A stretch of DNA of 37,154 nt from an uncultured Spirochaetaceae bacterium. GTDB taxonomy: Bacteria > Spirochaetota > Spirochaetia > Treponematales > Treponemataceae. Position numbers and translations under genes: made by a program. Shown one piece after another: positions 13,704-22,716 of this stretch (within the stretch, counting starts at the first letter, position 1; each line of letters begins with the position of its first letter). Location of the stretch: positions 1 to 37,154 of the forward strand of contig CADBBB010000022.1 in assembly GCA_902792795.1 (NCBI GenBank). The letters are read 5' to 3'. The notes under the pieces were generated by a model. That model saw only the letters and a program-made list of their open reading frames with translations. It did not search any database and was not told the origin of the DNA.

Positions 13704-15170
13704 CTATTGTTTGTTATAATACGTCAACTGCCCCTGGGTCATTTCGCCCCAGCTCATTCCTGCGCCCACTCCTTCATTCTCGCCCAAGAACAAAATTCCG
13801 TTGCCCTTGAGCTTTTCCTCAAAGTCAACCAAAATCGTCTTTTGTCCTTCCGGCGGAATCAACGAAAGCACGTCCCTAGCAAAAATAATGTCCGTCATCG
13901 GCAGCGCGTTGGCGTTGTTGATGTCATGATACTCGAACATTATAATATCTTTTATTTCCTGTGTAAAGGCGTATTCGCCCGTGACGCTCTTTTGCAAGTA
14001 AGGCGCGAGCCAGCCGCCGGCTTCCGATTCGGGAACGGTAAGCAAGGGCGCGTTGGCGATGTTGAGCAAATCGGTCTCGTGCGCGTAAATTCTTATCTTT
14101 GACTGCGGGTAGCGCTTTTTGAGAACGCAAGCCAAGCTAAAGGATTCCTGGCCCTTTCCGCAGCCGGGGTTCCAAACAAAGATTTGCTTGGCCGAGTTGT
14201 CAGGAAGAATGTTGTAAACCGCGTCCGCGTATTCCTGTGTCCAATAGGCGCCGCTATTGCTTGACCAGAAGGGCTTTAGGAATTCTTCAGCTTCAGAGGC
14301 GGAGGCGAATTGGGCCGAAGCGCCGGCCCGCTGAGCCTTCCATTCCGACAGACGGTTGTCGAACCAAGACTTGTTCAAGTCGCTCACATAGAATTTCTTG
14401 AATTCCTTGAGGCCGTCTATGATGAACTTTCTGTCCGGATCCTCAGCCTTGGGAGCCTCCGCCGGGGCGGAAGAAGCCGCCGCGTTAGGAGCTGAAGCCT
14501 GAGTCTGGGGCTCGTCGTCGTCAGAGCTTCCGCTGCGCTCGTCGACATGGTCGGGGTTGGCTTCCGGCGGAGTCGGAGCGTCCTTTTGCTCGGAGTCCGC
14601 TTCTTCCTGAACTTCATGAGGAGGCTCAAAGCGGCTCTCCTCTTCTTCCGCCGGCTTTTGGTTGAAGATGCGGGCTATGTCAAGAAGAACGTAAAGGCGA
14701 TCGCGCGCCTCGACGATTCCGTAAATAAACTTGATGTTTATGTCGCCAAAAAGCGGGTGCGGCGGCTGGATTGAAGACTTTTGAATTCCGACGATGCCTT
14801 CAATCTTGTCCACGACGACGCCAAAAACATGGTCTTCTATCGTAATGATAAGAAGGTTTTCGATTTGGTCGTCCTTGCGCTTGGGAACTTCGATATTGAA
14901 GAATTTGCGCAAGTCGATTATCGGAATGATCTCTCCGCGCAAATTGTAAACGCCCAAGACAAAGGGAACCGTGTTGGGAACATAGGTAAAGCGGCTGGCT
15001 TTGACTATTTCCTTGACGTTCATAATGTCGATGGCGTAGTCTTTTCCCGCGAGGGTGAAGGCGGCCATCCTGAAGTCGAACAAGGCGACCGACTCGCGGT
15101 CTTCGTCCTCGTCGTATCCGCGCTCAATCGCGTCTGTTTGGCTGTTAACCGCTACTGCTGTATCTTCCAT
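13704..15170 (-). CDS. cheW: CheW-CheR-like fusion, chemotaxis coupling protein
   Basis: A 488-residue protein with two parts. Residues about 30-170 are a CheW domain (FTLAGKDYAIDIMNVKEIV, PFVLGVYNLRGEIIPIIDLRKFF, VFGVVVDKIEGIVGI) that links chemoreceptors to CheA. An acidic, Pro/Ala-rich linker (about 175-245) follows. The C-terminal 235 residues resemble the CheR methyltransferase: FWSSNSGAYWTQEYAD, VWNPGCGKGQESFSLACVLKK (CheR: W..GCS.GEEPYSLA), and IIFARDVLSLIPPEGQKTIL in place of the NVLIYF motif. The SAM-binding loop is only partly kept, so methyl transfer is doubtful. Such a fusion is known in T. denticola, where it organises the receptor array. It lies 3 bp downstream of cheA. Confidence 0.93.
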   Translation of the reverse strand: MEDTAVAVNSQTDAIERGYDEDEDRESVALFDFRMAAFTLAGKDYAIDIMNVKEIVKASRFTYVPNTVPFVLGVYNLRGEIIPIIDLRKFFNIEVPKRKDDQIENLLIITIEDHVFGVVVDKIEGIVGIQKSSIQPPHPLFGDINIKFIYGIVEARDRLYVLLDIARIFNQKPAEEEESRFEPPHEVQEEADSEQKDAPTPPEANPDHVDERSGSSDDDEPQTQASAPNAAASSAPAEAPKAEDPDRKFIIDGLKEFKKFYVSDLNKSWFDNRLSEWKAQRAGASAQFASASEAEEFLKPFWSSNSGAYWTQEYADAVYNILPDNSAKQIFVWNPGCGKGQESFSLACVLKKRYPQSKIRIYAHETDLLNIANAPLLTVPESEAGGWLAPYLQKSVTGEYAFTQEIKDIIMFEYHDINNANALPMTDIIFARDVLSLIPPEGQKTILVDFEEKLKGNGILFLGENEGVGAGMSWGEMTQGQLTYYNKQ

Positions 15171-15173
15171 AAC

Positions 15174-17618
15174 TTACGCCCTCTTTTCCTGAATTGACTG
15201 AGCGTTCTTTTCCTGCTGGACGCCAAGTTCCAGCAACTGGCTCACGTCGATGATCAAAGAAACCGAACCGTCGCCCAAAATTGACGCGCCGGCGATTCCC
15301 GGTGAATTTGTGAACTGGTCGCGCAAGGCCTTGATGACGACATCTTCCTCGCCAATCAAAGAATCGACCATGACGCCGATTTTCTTTTCCTGCGTTCCCA
15401 CGATTACGACAAAGCAATATTCGCTTGTGTTGGCGCTCTTTATGTGGAAGAGGCGGCTCAAGCGCAAGACGCTGATGACTTCGTCGCGAACGTTCATAAC
15501 TTCGTAATTGTCGATTGTGTTGATTTCTTCCTTGCGGACGCGCTGGCTTTCTATTACCGATGTAATCGGGATTGAATAAACCTGCGGGCCGACGCGGACC
15601 AAAAGTCCCTGAATGATGGCCAAGGTGAGCGGAAGCTTGATCGTGAAAGTGGAGCCCTTTCCGGCGCCGCTTGTAACGGAAACCGTTCCCTTGAGCTTTT
15701 CTATCATCGTGCGGACTACGTCCAAGCCTACGCCGCGGCCGGAGACGTTGGAAATTTTGTCGGCGGTCGAAAAGCCCGGCATGAAAATAAGGTTGTAGGC
15801 TTCCTGGTCGGTGAGAATCTTGTTAGGATGCAAAATGCCGCGGCTTATGGCCTTGTTGCGGACTTTCTCAACATTGATTCCGGCGCCGTCGTCGGCGATT
15901 TCGATTACAATTTGGTTGCCCTCGTTGGCGGCCTTTAGGAGCAAGGTGCCGGTCTCAGGCTTGCCGGCGGCCGCGCGGACGCTGGGCTCCTCGATTCCGT
16001 GGTCCACGGAATTGCGGACGCAGTGCATGATTGGGTCGAGCAAGTCGTCCACGACAGTCTTGTCCAATTCGGTGTCTTCGCCTTCCATGACCAGCTCGAC
16101 CTTCTTTTTGAGGTCGCGCTGCAAGTCGCGGACGACGCGGGGGAAGCGGTTGAAGATTTGCGAAATGGGAACCATTCGCGTTTTCATGACGCCTTCCTGC
16201 AGCTCGCCGACAATCTGGCCGAGGTTTTGCGTGGAGCCCCGGAACTTGACGTTGAGGTCCTTGAGACTTGACGTGAAGGGGTCGAAGTAATTTATCAAGT
16301 CGCCGTATTCCTGGGTGATCTTGGCCTTTACGTCCTTGGCGGGAACGCCGCGCTGCATGTCCGAAAGATATTCGGGAAGCTGCTCGAAGAGGCGGCGGAA
16401 CTTTTCTTTGAATCCGGCGGAATACGCCATCATCTGCGTCTGAAGCTCGTTCATTTGGACGGCGTACTGGTTGAAGGCCGCCTTTATGATGACCGTCTCG
16501 GAAACAAGGTTGAGCAAATAATCGATGCGCTTTGAATCCACGCGCAAGACGGCGTTTTGCTGGATTGGAGTTCCGGCGGCCTTTGCGGGCGCGGCTTTGG
16601 CCGGAGCGGCCTTGGGAGCCTCCTCTTTTGCGGGAGCGGAAGGCGCGGCCGCGGCAGGAGCCTCTTGGACTTGCGGAGCCGGAGCGGGCTCGGCCTGAAC
16701 TGGCTGGGGAGCCGGAGCCGGCTTGGGCGCGGCGGCTTGCGCTTGCGGAGCGGCGGGAGCGTCGCCCGAAGGCCCGGTGACAGGCTGGCAGTCGGTGCTC
16801 AAGGTGACGTCGCTAAGGAAGGCCACGTCCTCAATGGCCGACGGCTCCTGGTCGGAAGCCAAATAGTACACGACCTGCGGATAGAATTCGTCCTCGTAAA
16901 GCGCGTCAAAATCAGGCACGGTTTTGAGAACGGTTCCGCAAGACTTTAAGGCGGCGAAAACTTGTATGCCGCCGACGGAATTCATCGGGTTGCTTTCGTC
17001 AAAGCGCACGTCGACGCTGTAAAGCTTTTGCGCGCCCTGCAAGCCGTTCTTGAGCTCGTTGTAGTCGTCCGCGCTGAGCGGAGGCAAGGAAGCTGCCGGA
17101 GCGGCGGCGGCCGGAGCTGGCTGCGGCGGCGGCGCGGCTTGGACAGGGGCTGCGGGGGCCGGAGCGGCTCCTGGGCCTGTTCCCGGCGGCGGGACGGCCT
17201 TTTTCTTTTTCTTTTCGCCCTTTTCGGGAATCAAGGCGGAGAGGCGGCTTTCTATCGGGCCGACGTCATCCTGGTAAACGCCGCCGTTGGCGCGCGATTC
17301 CAGCATGGCTTTGATTACGTCTATTGAATTTAAAAGCAAGTCGACGACATCTTCGCTGACCTCAAGGCGGTCGCTTCTAAGCTCGTCAAGGACGTCCTCC
17401 ACTTTATGGGTGAATTCGGCCAGCTCGGTAAATTCGACAGTGGCCGAACCGCCCTTCAAGGTATGGGCCGCGCGGAATATTTCGTCTATGGCTTCGTGAT
17501 TTGTCGGGTCGCTTTCAATTACGAGAACGTTGCTTTCAAGCGTTTCAACCTGAGACTGGGCCTCGGTGAAGAAATCTTTTAACAATTCTTCGTTATTTAT
17601 GTCAAGATAATCACTCAT
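15174..17618 (-). CDS. cheA: Chemotaxis histidine kinase CheA
   Basis: An 814-residue kinase with the standard P1-P5 order. P1: Hpt domain, phospho-His H52 in FRAAHTLKGGS. A lysine run and a Pro/Ala linker (about 130-185) lead to the P2 domain (about 185-290), then a second Pro/Ala linker (about 295-365). P3 dimerisation about 370-520 looks longer than usual, in line with the extended dimerisation domain reported for Treponema CheA. P4: N box HCVRNSVDHGIEEP, G1 DDGAGINVEKVR, GFSTADKISNVSGRGVGLDVV. P5: CheW-like, about 680-800. First gene of the operon. Upstream, TTGACT and TATAAA are only 14 bp apart, so I do not call that promoter. Confidence 0.97.
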   Translation of the reverse strand: MSDYLDINNEELLKDFFTEAQSQVETLESNVLVIESDPTNHEAIDEIFRAAHTLKGGSATVEFTELAEFTHKVEDVLDELRSDRLEVSEDVVDLLLNSIDVIKAMLESRANGGVYQDDVGPIESRLSALIPEKGEKKKKKAVPPPGTGPGAAPAPAAPVQAAPPPQPAPAAAAPAASLPPLSADDYNELKNGLQGAQKLYSVDVRFDESNPMNSVGGIQVFAALKSCGTVLKTVPDFDALYEDEFYPQVVYYLASDQEPSAIEDVAFLSDVTLSTDCQPVTGPSGDAPAAPQAQAAAPKPAPAPQPVQAEPAPAPQVQEAPAAAAPSAPAKEEAPKAAPAKAAPAKAAGTPIQQNAVLRVDSKRIDYLLNLVSETVIIKAAFNQYAVQMNELQTQMMAYSAGFKEKFRRLFEQLPEYLSDMQRGVPAKDVKAKITQEYGDLINYFDPFTSSLKDLNVKFRGSTQNLGQIVGELQEGVMKTRMVPISQIFNRFPRVVRDLQRDLKKKVELVMEGEDTELDKTVVDDLLDPIMHCVRNSVDHGIEEPSVRAAAGKPETGTLLLKAANEGNQIVIEIADDGAGINVEKVRNKAISRGILHPNKILTDQEAYNLIFMPGFSTADKISNVSGRGVGLDVVRTMIEKLKGTVSVTSGAGKGSTFTIKLPLTLAIIQGLLVRVGPQVYSIPITSVIESQRVRKEEINTIDNYEVMNVRDEVISVLRLSRLFHIKSANTSEYCFVVIVGTQEKKIGVMVDSLIGEEDVVIKALRDQFTNSPGIAGASILGDGSVSLIIDVSQLLELGVQQEKNAQSIQEKRA

Positions 17619-17803
17619 ATCTTACTATTTTATACGATTTTGGCTATAAGTCAAGGATAAAAACATAATTTTTTTAAAATTTTCCGTAGGGGAACATTCC
17701 TGGCCGCAAGGCAAAAACGGCGCAAAACATTCAACTTTTGGGCGATTTATGCCGAAAATCTAAGGGAAGAACTTTAAATTCTTTGAAAAACGGCAGGCGA
17801 ATT

Positions 17804-19021
17804 ATGAAGAAATTAAATAGAATATTCTTGTTTTGCGCGCTTTTGGCGGCTTTTTGGCCGGCCTTCGCGGCCCCTTCGTTCAGCGGAGCGATAGGAGGAA
17901 GCGCCGGAATCGACCTTGACATTCCCCTTTCCGACGGAAGCCCGGACTTCAACGTTCCGCTGGCAGGCTTGGCCGCGATTCAAGCCAACTTGACCGAATG
18001 GTGCGTGGCGCGCGGAGAAATCGCGATTGACGCGTCAGACTTTGAATTTAACGACATTTTTGGAAGCGCCCAATCTTCCATAAAATTGAACGAGCTTTCC
18101 GTGGTTCTCATACGGCGCGCGGTCACGGCGTCAAGCTTTTTTTCAGCGTTTTTGGGAAGCTACGAGCAGGTTGGAAGCGACGCGTTTTTGATGCGCCATT
18201 TTGGAATTGAGCCGATAAGCTCACGCCTTACAAAGAGCCCGACAAATTTGACCGGAGTTCCTATTTTGAGAACGCGGGGCGCGGGCCTTTCTTACATAGT
18301 GAATTTTGACAAGGCGCCGGTGGCCACGGGCGGATACTTTTACGTTGGAAAAAACAGCGCCGACGACTGGACGCTCAACCTTGACGCGCGCGTTTCCTAC
18401 GCGGCCAACTTGTTCACTGTTGACTTTTTGGCGGGAATCAGCTCTCCCCTTCAGGATTCCTACAACAACAAGGACGTGGTCCTTATGATAGACACGATTT
18501 GCCTGCACGGCGGACTGAACATGCTGGCCGGAAGCAAATTCACCCACAGCCTTTTGCTGCAAGTGGGCTTGAAGGACCTTGTGGTAAAGGGTAACGGAGC
18601 GGGAACCACAAACGGCGACGAATTGAACATCTTGATTGAGCCTAGAATCAACTTCAACAAATTCCGCATGAACACAAGCTTGTTCGCCTACGACCCGCAA
18701 AGCGCCAAGGAAACGACTTACCTTCCAAATGAAATGGGAGCGGCTTTTTCTTTCTATAAGGACGACATTGAAATTAAGAACGGCTACATGACGCTAGGCG
18801 TCCACTTGATAGGCGCGATAGGCGGAAAGAGCGCGCTTGACCTGATCAACGGCGGAGACTTAAGCGGCGCCACCTACAACGCCTACATCACGCCCTTTAT
18901 GGAAATGCCCATAGGCCAGACCGCGAGCTTTGAGACTATGACTCAAATTGGAGTCCGCGACCTGGCCGGAAGCCAGTCGATTGGCTTTAAGGTCACCGCA
19001 AGCGCGAAGAAAACCTTTTAA
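17804..19021 (+). CDS. Probable outer-membrane beta-barrel protein
   Basis: A 405-residue protein. The start MKKLNRIFLFCALLAAFWPAFA gives a clean signal peptide with cleavage after AFA, so I use 17804 rather than an upstream ATG at 17738. The mature part has short alternating hydrophobic/polar strands (for example FTVDFLAGISS, HSLLLQVGLKDLVVKG, GYMTLGVHLIGAIGG) and ends in Lys-Lys-Thr-Phe, a terminal phenylalanine as in many barrels recognised by BamA. No cysteine lipobox. I recognise no exact family; spirochaetes carry many such porin-like proteins. It stands alone, and its stop codon is part of a perfect hairpin shared with dapL. Confidence 0.75.
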   Translation: MKKLNRIFLFCALLAAFWPAFAAPSFSGAIGGSAGIDLDIPLSDGSPDFNVPLAGLAAIQANLTEWCVARGEIAIDASDFEFNDIFGSAQSSIKLNELSVVLIRRAVTASSFFSAFLGSYEQVGSDAFLMRHFGIEPISSRLTKSPTNLTGVPILRTRGAGLSYIVNFDKAPVATGGYFYVGKNSADDWTLNLDARVSYAANLFTVDFLAGISSPLQDSYNNKDVVLMIDTICLHGGLNMLAGSKFTHSLLLQVGLKDLVVKGNGAGTTNGDELNILIEPRINFNKFRMNTSLFAYDPQSAKETTYLPNEMGAAFSFYKDDIEIKNGYMTLGVHLIGAIGGKSALDLINGGDLSGATYNAYITPFMEMPIGQTASFETMTQIGVRDLAGSQSIGFKVTASAKKTF

Positions 19022-19066
19022 TCCTGCGTCAAGGCGCGCTGCGCTTAAAGCCTTGACACAGGATTA
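19019..19066. repeat. Hairpin element B3, containing both stop codons of a convergent pair
   Basis: TAATCCTG (19019-19026) pairs with CAGGATTA (19059-19066), GTCAAGGC (19028-19035) with GCCTTGAC (19050-19057), one C-A mismatch, loop GCGCTGCGCTTAAA. The TAA of the barrel gene and the TAA of dapL (minus strand) are the two outer ends. The core and loop equal those of 12582-12626; the outer stem is a different sequence but again fully paired. Confidence 0.9.
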
Positions 19067-20287
19067 GATTTCCCAAGAAGCGAGGCGCTTGCAGGCTTCC
19101 TCGATATCGGCGCGGTGGCCGAAGGCGGAAATGCGGATGAAGGATTCGCCCGCGGGACCGAAGCCCGAGCCCGGAGTGGTGACGACCTGACATTCGTTCA
19201 AAAGCCTGTCAAAAATATCCCAGCTCTTTTTTCCCGGGAACTGAACCCACAAGTAGGGCGAGTTTCCTGTCCAGAAAACTTTCACGCCGGCGGCCTTGAA
19301 GTTGTCGCCTTCCACCGCTTTCTTTATGACGCGCGCGTTGTCCAAGTAGTAGTCGATGACGGACTTCATTTCCTTAAGGCCTTCCTCGCTCATGGCGGCA
19401 AGGGCTCCAGCCTGCGCGATGTTTGACGCTCCGTTAAAGAGCGTTGTCATTACGCGGTTCCAGTCGCGGTTGACCGAAGAGCCGTCTTCGTAAACAAGCT
19501 CGTTTGGAACGACGCTCCAGCCGCATCGCACGCCGGTAAAGCCCGCGGGCTTTGAGTAGGAGTTGATTTCTATCGCGCACTTTTTGGCACCCTTTATTTC
19601 GTAAATAGTTTTTGGGAGCGAGGGGTCGCGGATGAACTCGCGGTAGGCCGCGTCAAAAATGATTATGCAGCCGTTTTTGAGCGCGAAGTCCACGAGTTTT
19701 TGCAATTCCTCTTTTGTGGAGACGGCGCCGGTAGGATTGTTGGGCGAGCAAAAGTAAATGAGGCTGTTGGGCTTTACGGCGGACAAGTCCGGGAAAAAGT
19801 TGTTCTCAGGATTGCACGGAAGGTATGTGACTCCAGCGTAGCCCGAGCCGTTATTGGCGCCGGCCGCTCCGATGATCACCGAGCCGTCGACGTAAACCGG
19901 ATAGCTGGGGTCTTGGACGGCGATGGGCGTGTCCGCTCCAAAAAGGGTTTGGACGCGCGCGATGTCGCACTTGGCGCCGTCGGAGATGAAGACCTCGCTG
20001 GGGTCGGCCATTCCAGGATAAAAGACTTGGGCGATCTTGGCGCGGAGGTCGGCGTTGCCCTGCTCGTCTCCGTAGCCGGAATAGCCGGCGGCTGTTCCCA
20101 GTCCCAGCGAGTATTCGCTCATCGCTTTTGCGATGTGGGGAGTCAAGGGCTCGGTCGTGTTTCCGATTCCAAGGCTGATTATTTTAGCGGCCGGATTTTT
20201 GGCCTGATATTCCTTTCTGCGGCGGGCGACCTCGGGGAAGAGGTAGCCGGCGGTCAAGTTGGCGAAGCCTGCGTTTCTTTTAATCAT
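19064..20287 (-). CDS. dapL: LL-diaminopimelate aminotransferase
   Basis: A 407-residue PLP enzyme that converts tetrahydrodipicolinate to LL-diaminopimelate in one step, a shortcut in lysine/peptidoglycan synthesis used by spirochaetes, chlamydiae and plants. Family signatures: NLTAGYLFPEVARRRKEY at the N-terminus, SLGIGNTTEPLTPHIAKAM, GYSGYGDEQGNADLR, FISDGAKCDIARVQTLFG, QDPSYPVYVDGSV, FCSPNNPTGAVSTKEEL and the PLP-lysine loop INSYSKPAGFTGVRCGW near residue 250. Length typical (about 410). Its stop codon lies in hairpin element B3. Confidence 0.96.
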   Translation of the reverse strand: MIKRNAGFANLTAGYLFPEVARRRKEYQAKNPAAKIISLGIGNTTEPLTPHIAKAMSEYSLGLGTAAGYSGYGDEQGNADLRAKIAQVFYPGMADPSEVFISDGAKCDIARVQTLFGADTPIAVQDPSYPVYVDGSVIIGAAGANNGSGYAGVTYLPCNPENNFFPDLSAVKPNSLIYFCSPNNPTGAVSTKEELQKLVDFALKNGCIIIFDAAYREFIRDPSLPKTIYEIKGAKKCAIEINSYSKPAGFTGVRCGWSVVPNELVYEDGSSVNRDWNRVMTTLFNGASNIAQAGALAAMSEEGLKEMKSVIDYYLDNARVIKKAVEGDNFKAAGVKVFWTGNSPYLWVQFPGKKSWDIFDRLLNECQVVTTPGSGFGPAGESFIRISAFGHRADIEEACKRLASWEI

Positions 20288-20299
20288 AATGGGGCAAGT

Positions 20300-20396
20300 G
20301 TAATGAAAACGGCGATGGTATGCAAGACCATAAAGCGCGCGGCAGGGGCAAAATGATTGCCCGGCTTTTTTTTCCAGCCATCGACATTTTCATTAC
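20300..20396. repeat. Large palindrome P4 upstream of dapL
   Basis: GTAATGAAAA (20300-20309) and CGATGG (20313-20318) pair with CCATCG (20378-20383) and TTTTCATTAC (20387-20396) around a 3-nt internal loop. Inside, GGGCA/TGCCC is followed by GG and a T run on the plus strand, so part may also end transcription before the transporter operon. Confidence 0.7.
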
Positions 20397-20411
20397 CAAT
20401 AAATTAGGCTA

Positions 20412-20460
20412 TTGACACAAAAAATAGCAATTGCTAATATTATAGTTAGTTATTGCTAAT
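20412..20460 (+). promoter_or_regulatory. Regulated promoter of the transporter/methyltransferase operon
   Basis: TTGACA (20412-20417), 17-bp spacer, TAATAT (20435-20440). The direct repeat ATTGCTAAT occurs at 20430-20438 and 20452-20460, exactly 22 bp apart (two helical turns). The first copy sits inside the palindrome TAGCAATTGCTA over the -10 box, and the second inside TTATTG-7-CAATAA. This suggests a dimeric repressor covering the -10. No regulator gene is adjacent. A short (TTAA)n run (about 20484-20500) precedes the ribosome site. Confidence 0.65.
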
Positions 20461-20512
20461 TACAATAACCTAAAACAAAGCGAATTAATTAATTAATTAA
20501 AGAAGGCAAAAA

Positions 20513-22716
20513 ATGCAAGTTTCTAAAATCAACAAATTTTTTGAAAAAATCGGACTTTGGCAGCTGCGCTACAGGTGGCGGATTTTGGCCGTCGTCTGCG
20601 CGGTCTCGGCGCTTTGCCTTGCAGGGCTTCCAAAGCTCAAGATGTCCAGCAACGAGGAAGAATGGTTTGAGGACTGGGAGCAAGTCAAGGTTGAGTCCGA
20701 CCAGTTCAAGGAAATATTCGGCAGCGACGACGCGGTCATGGTCTTGGTCCGCGCGGACGACGTCTTTGAGCCGAAAGTTTTAGAGGCGATCGAGCGGCTG
20801 GGGCGCAGGCTCGAGGAGGAAGTTCCCTACGCCGACGAAGTCACTTCGCTTATGACGACGGAAATTCCGATTGGAAGCGAAGACAGCATAGAGATAAAAA
20901 ATCCATTCGCCGACGGAATACCGGCCGACCCCGCGGAGCTTAAGGCAAAGAAAGACTTCATACTTAGCCGCGAGTCGCTTGTGAACAACATCGTATCCGA
21001 CGACGCCAAGGAAACTTGGGTTATTCTTTCGCTCCTTAATTACGAGGGCGGAACGGAATTTGGCGCCGAGAACATCGCCCGATACGCGCAAAAGGTGATT
21101 CTTGACGAGGCGCAAAAATCGGGCGGCGCCTACGAGCTTAAGCCGATAGGCATGTCCTACAGCGAAATGGAAGAGAACGACGTTATGGCGACGGAATGCA
21201 AGGTTCGCGTGCTGAGCGGCTTTGCGATAATGATTTTGTGCCTTTTGCTTTTTGTCCGCTCCCTGCGAGGAATCGTCGTTCCTGTTTTGGCGACCACGGC
21301 GGGCATTGGCTCGGTCTTGGGCTTGAGCGCCCATTTGGGCGTCACCGCCGATTCCAACATGGTGACGCTTCCGATTCTTTTGGGAATGGCGCTTTCCGTA
21401 GGCTATTCCGTTCACTATGTAAATTCTTTTAGAATGCATTTTAGGCGGACGGGCTTGCGAAAAGATTCTGTCGTGAAGGCGGTGGAAGAAACCGGCTGGC
21501 CGATTTTGTTCACGGTCATCACCACGACGCAAAGCCGCAAGGGCAAAAAACCGGCGCGACAAAGGCGGACGAAGCCTTTGAGCGCTTTGGAAGCCGAGTG
21601 GTGGCGCGGAAAATTCTTGTTTCGGTCCTTTCGTTCGTGGTTGTTGCGGCGATGATTCCAGGCATTCTAAAAATCAAAGTGAACATGGACTACATCGAAA
21701 TGATGGGCCGCAAAGTCCCCTACATCGCGCGCATTTTGGACACCCTCTCCGGAAAGCTTGGAAGCCTTTACAGCTACGACGTAATGATCCGCCACGAAGA
21801 CCCAGAAGCCTTTAAAAGCGCGGAGGCCATGGCCGCCCTCGACCAACTTTGCGACGAAGCGGGAAAGCTCAAGCTGACAAAAATTTCAGGAACAAAGCCG
21901 CGCGTCACAAGCGCCTGCGCGATGATGAAGGAAATCAACCGAATGTTCAACGAGGACGACATAAATTACTACAAGATTCCCGACGACGACGGACTTGCCG
22001 CGCAGGTTTTGGTATTCTACTCGAACAACTTTAGGGATTGGTTCGACATAGAGGGCGACGACTTTGGAACGACGCGCGTCCACGTGGAGCTTTCGGGCTA
22101 CGACGCAAACTTGATTGTGGGCGACATAAACGCCGCCAAGGAAGCGGCGCGGCGCTTGTTCCCCGGCGCGAAAATCAGCATTGTGGGCGAGGTGGTTGAA
22201 TACGCGGAGATGAACAAAAAGCTTGTCACCGCCGAGCTAAAGTCCTTCTCGCTTTCGTTTGTGATAATAGCGATCCTTTTGTTCCTGGCCTTCTCCAGCG
22301 TAAAGACCGGCCTCATCGGAATGGTTCCTAACTTGGCGCCGGTCGTCGTTGTCGGCGGCGTGATGGGCTACGCGAATTTTTCGCTGGACATGATAACGAT
22401 GACAATCATGCCGATGATTTTGGGAATCGCGGTCGACGACACGATTCACTTTATCAACCACATTAAGTACCAGCTTGAAGTGACCGGCGACTACAAAAAG
22501 GCGATTGTCGTTTCATTCCGTGAAATCGGAAAGACGATGGGAATGACGACCTTCATCCTGTGCGCAATGTTCTTCATGTACACCTTTAGTCCGATGGGCT
22601 GCTTGTTCAGAATCGGAATGCTGGCGATGATAGGCCTCGCTTCCGCCTTGGTCGCGGACTACACGCTCACGCCCGCGTTGATTTACATTACAAAGCCTTT
22701 TGGAGAAAAAAAATGA
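20513..22716 (+). pseudogene. RND/MMPL-type exporter, broken by an internal frameshifting deletion
   Basis: Two reading frames make one RND/MMPL-type transporter. The first half (from MQVSKINKF at 20513) has TM1, a large outer loop and TM2-4 (VRVLSGFAIMILCLLLFV, then LPILLGMALSVGYSVHYVNSF) and breaks off after PILFTVITTT. The second half resumes near 21529 in another frame (KTGATKADEAFERFGSRVVAR), with TM7, the second loop and TM8-12 (MPMILGIAVDDTIHFINHIKYQ). About 50 residues, covering the end of TM5 and TM6, are missing at the junction. A start at about 21598 (GTG) could still give a C-terminal half-protein. The final ATGA overlaps the ABC gene. A sequencing error alone would not explain the missing segment. 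Confidence 0.8.

Noticed and set aside
17629..17654. TTGACT and TATAAA before cheA
   Set aside because: Spacer is only 14 bp, too short for a sigma70 promoter, and no flagellar sigma28 pattern was seen.
17738..17803. Upstream ATG for the barrel protein
   Set aside because: It would bury the signal peptide behind 22 basic residues; the ATG at 17804 gives a normal signal peptide.
20484..20500. (TTAA)n tract before the exporter
   Set aside because: Simple AT repeat next to a ribosome site; no evidence of phase variation beyond its presence.
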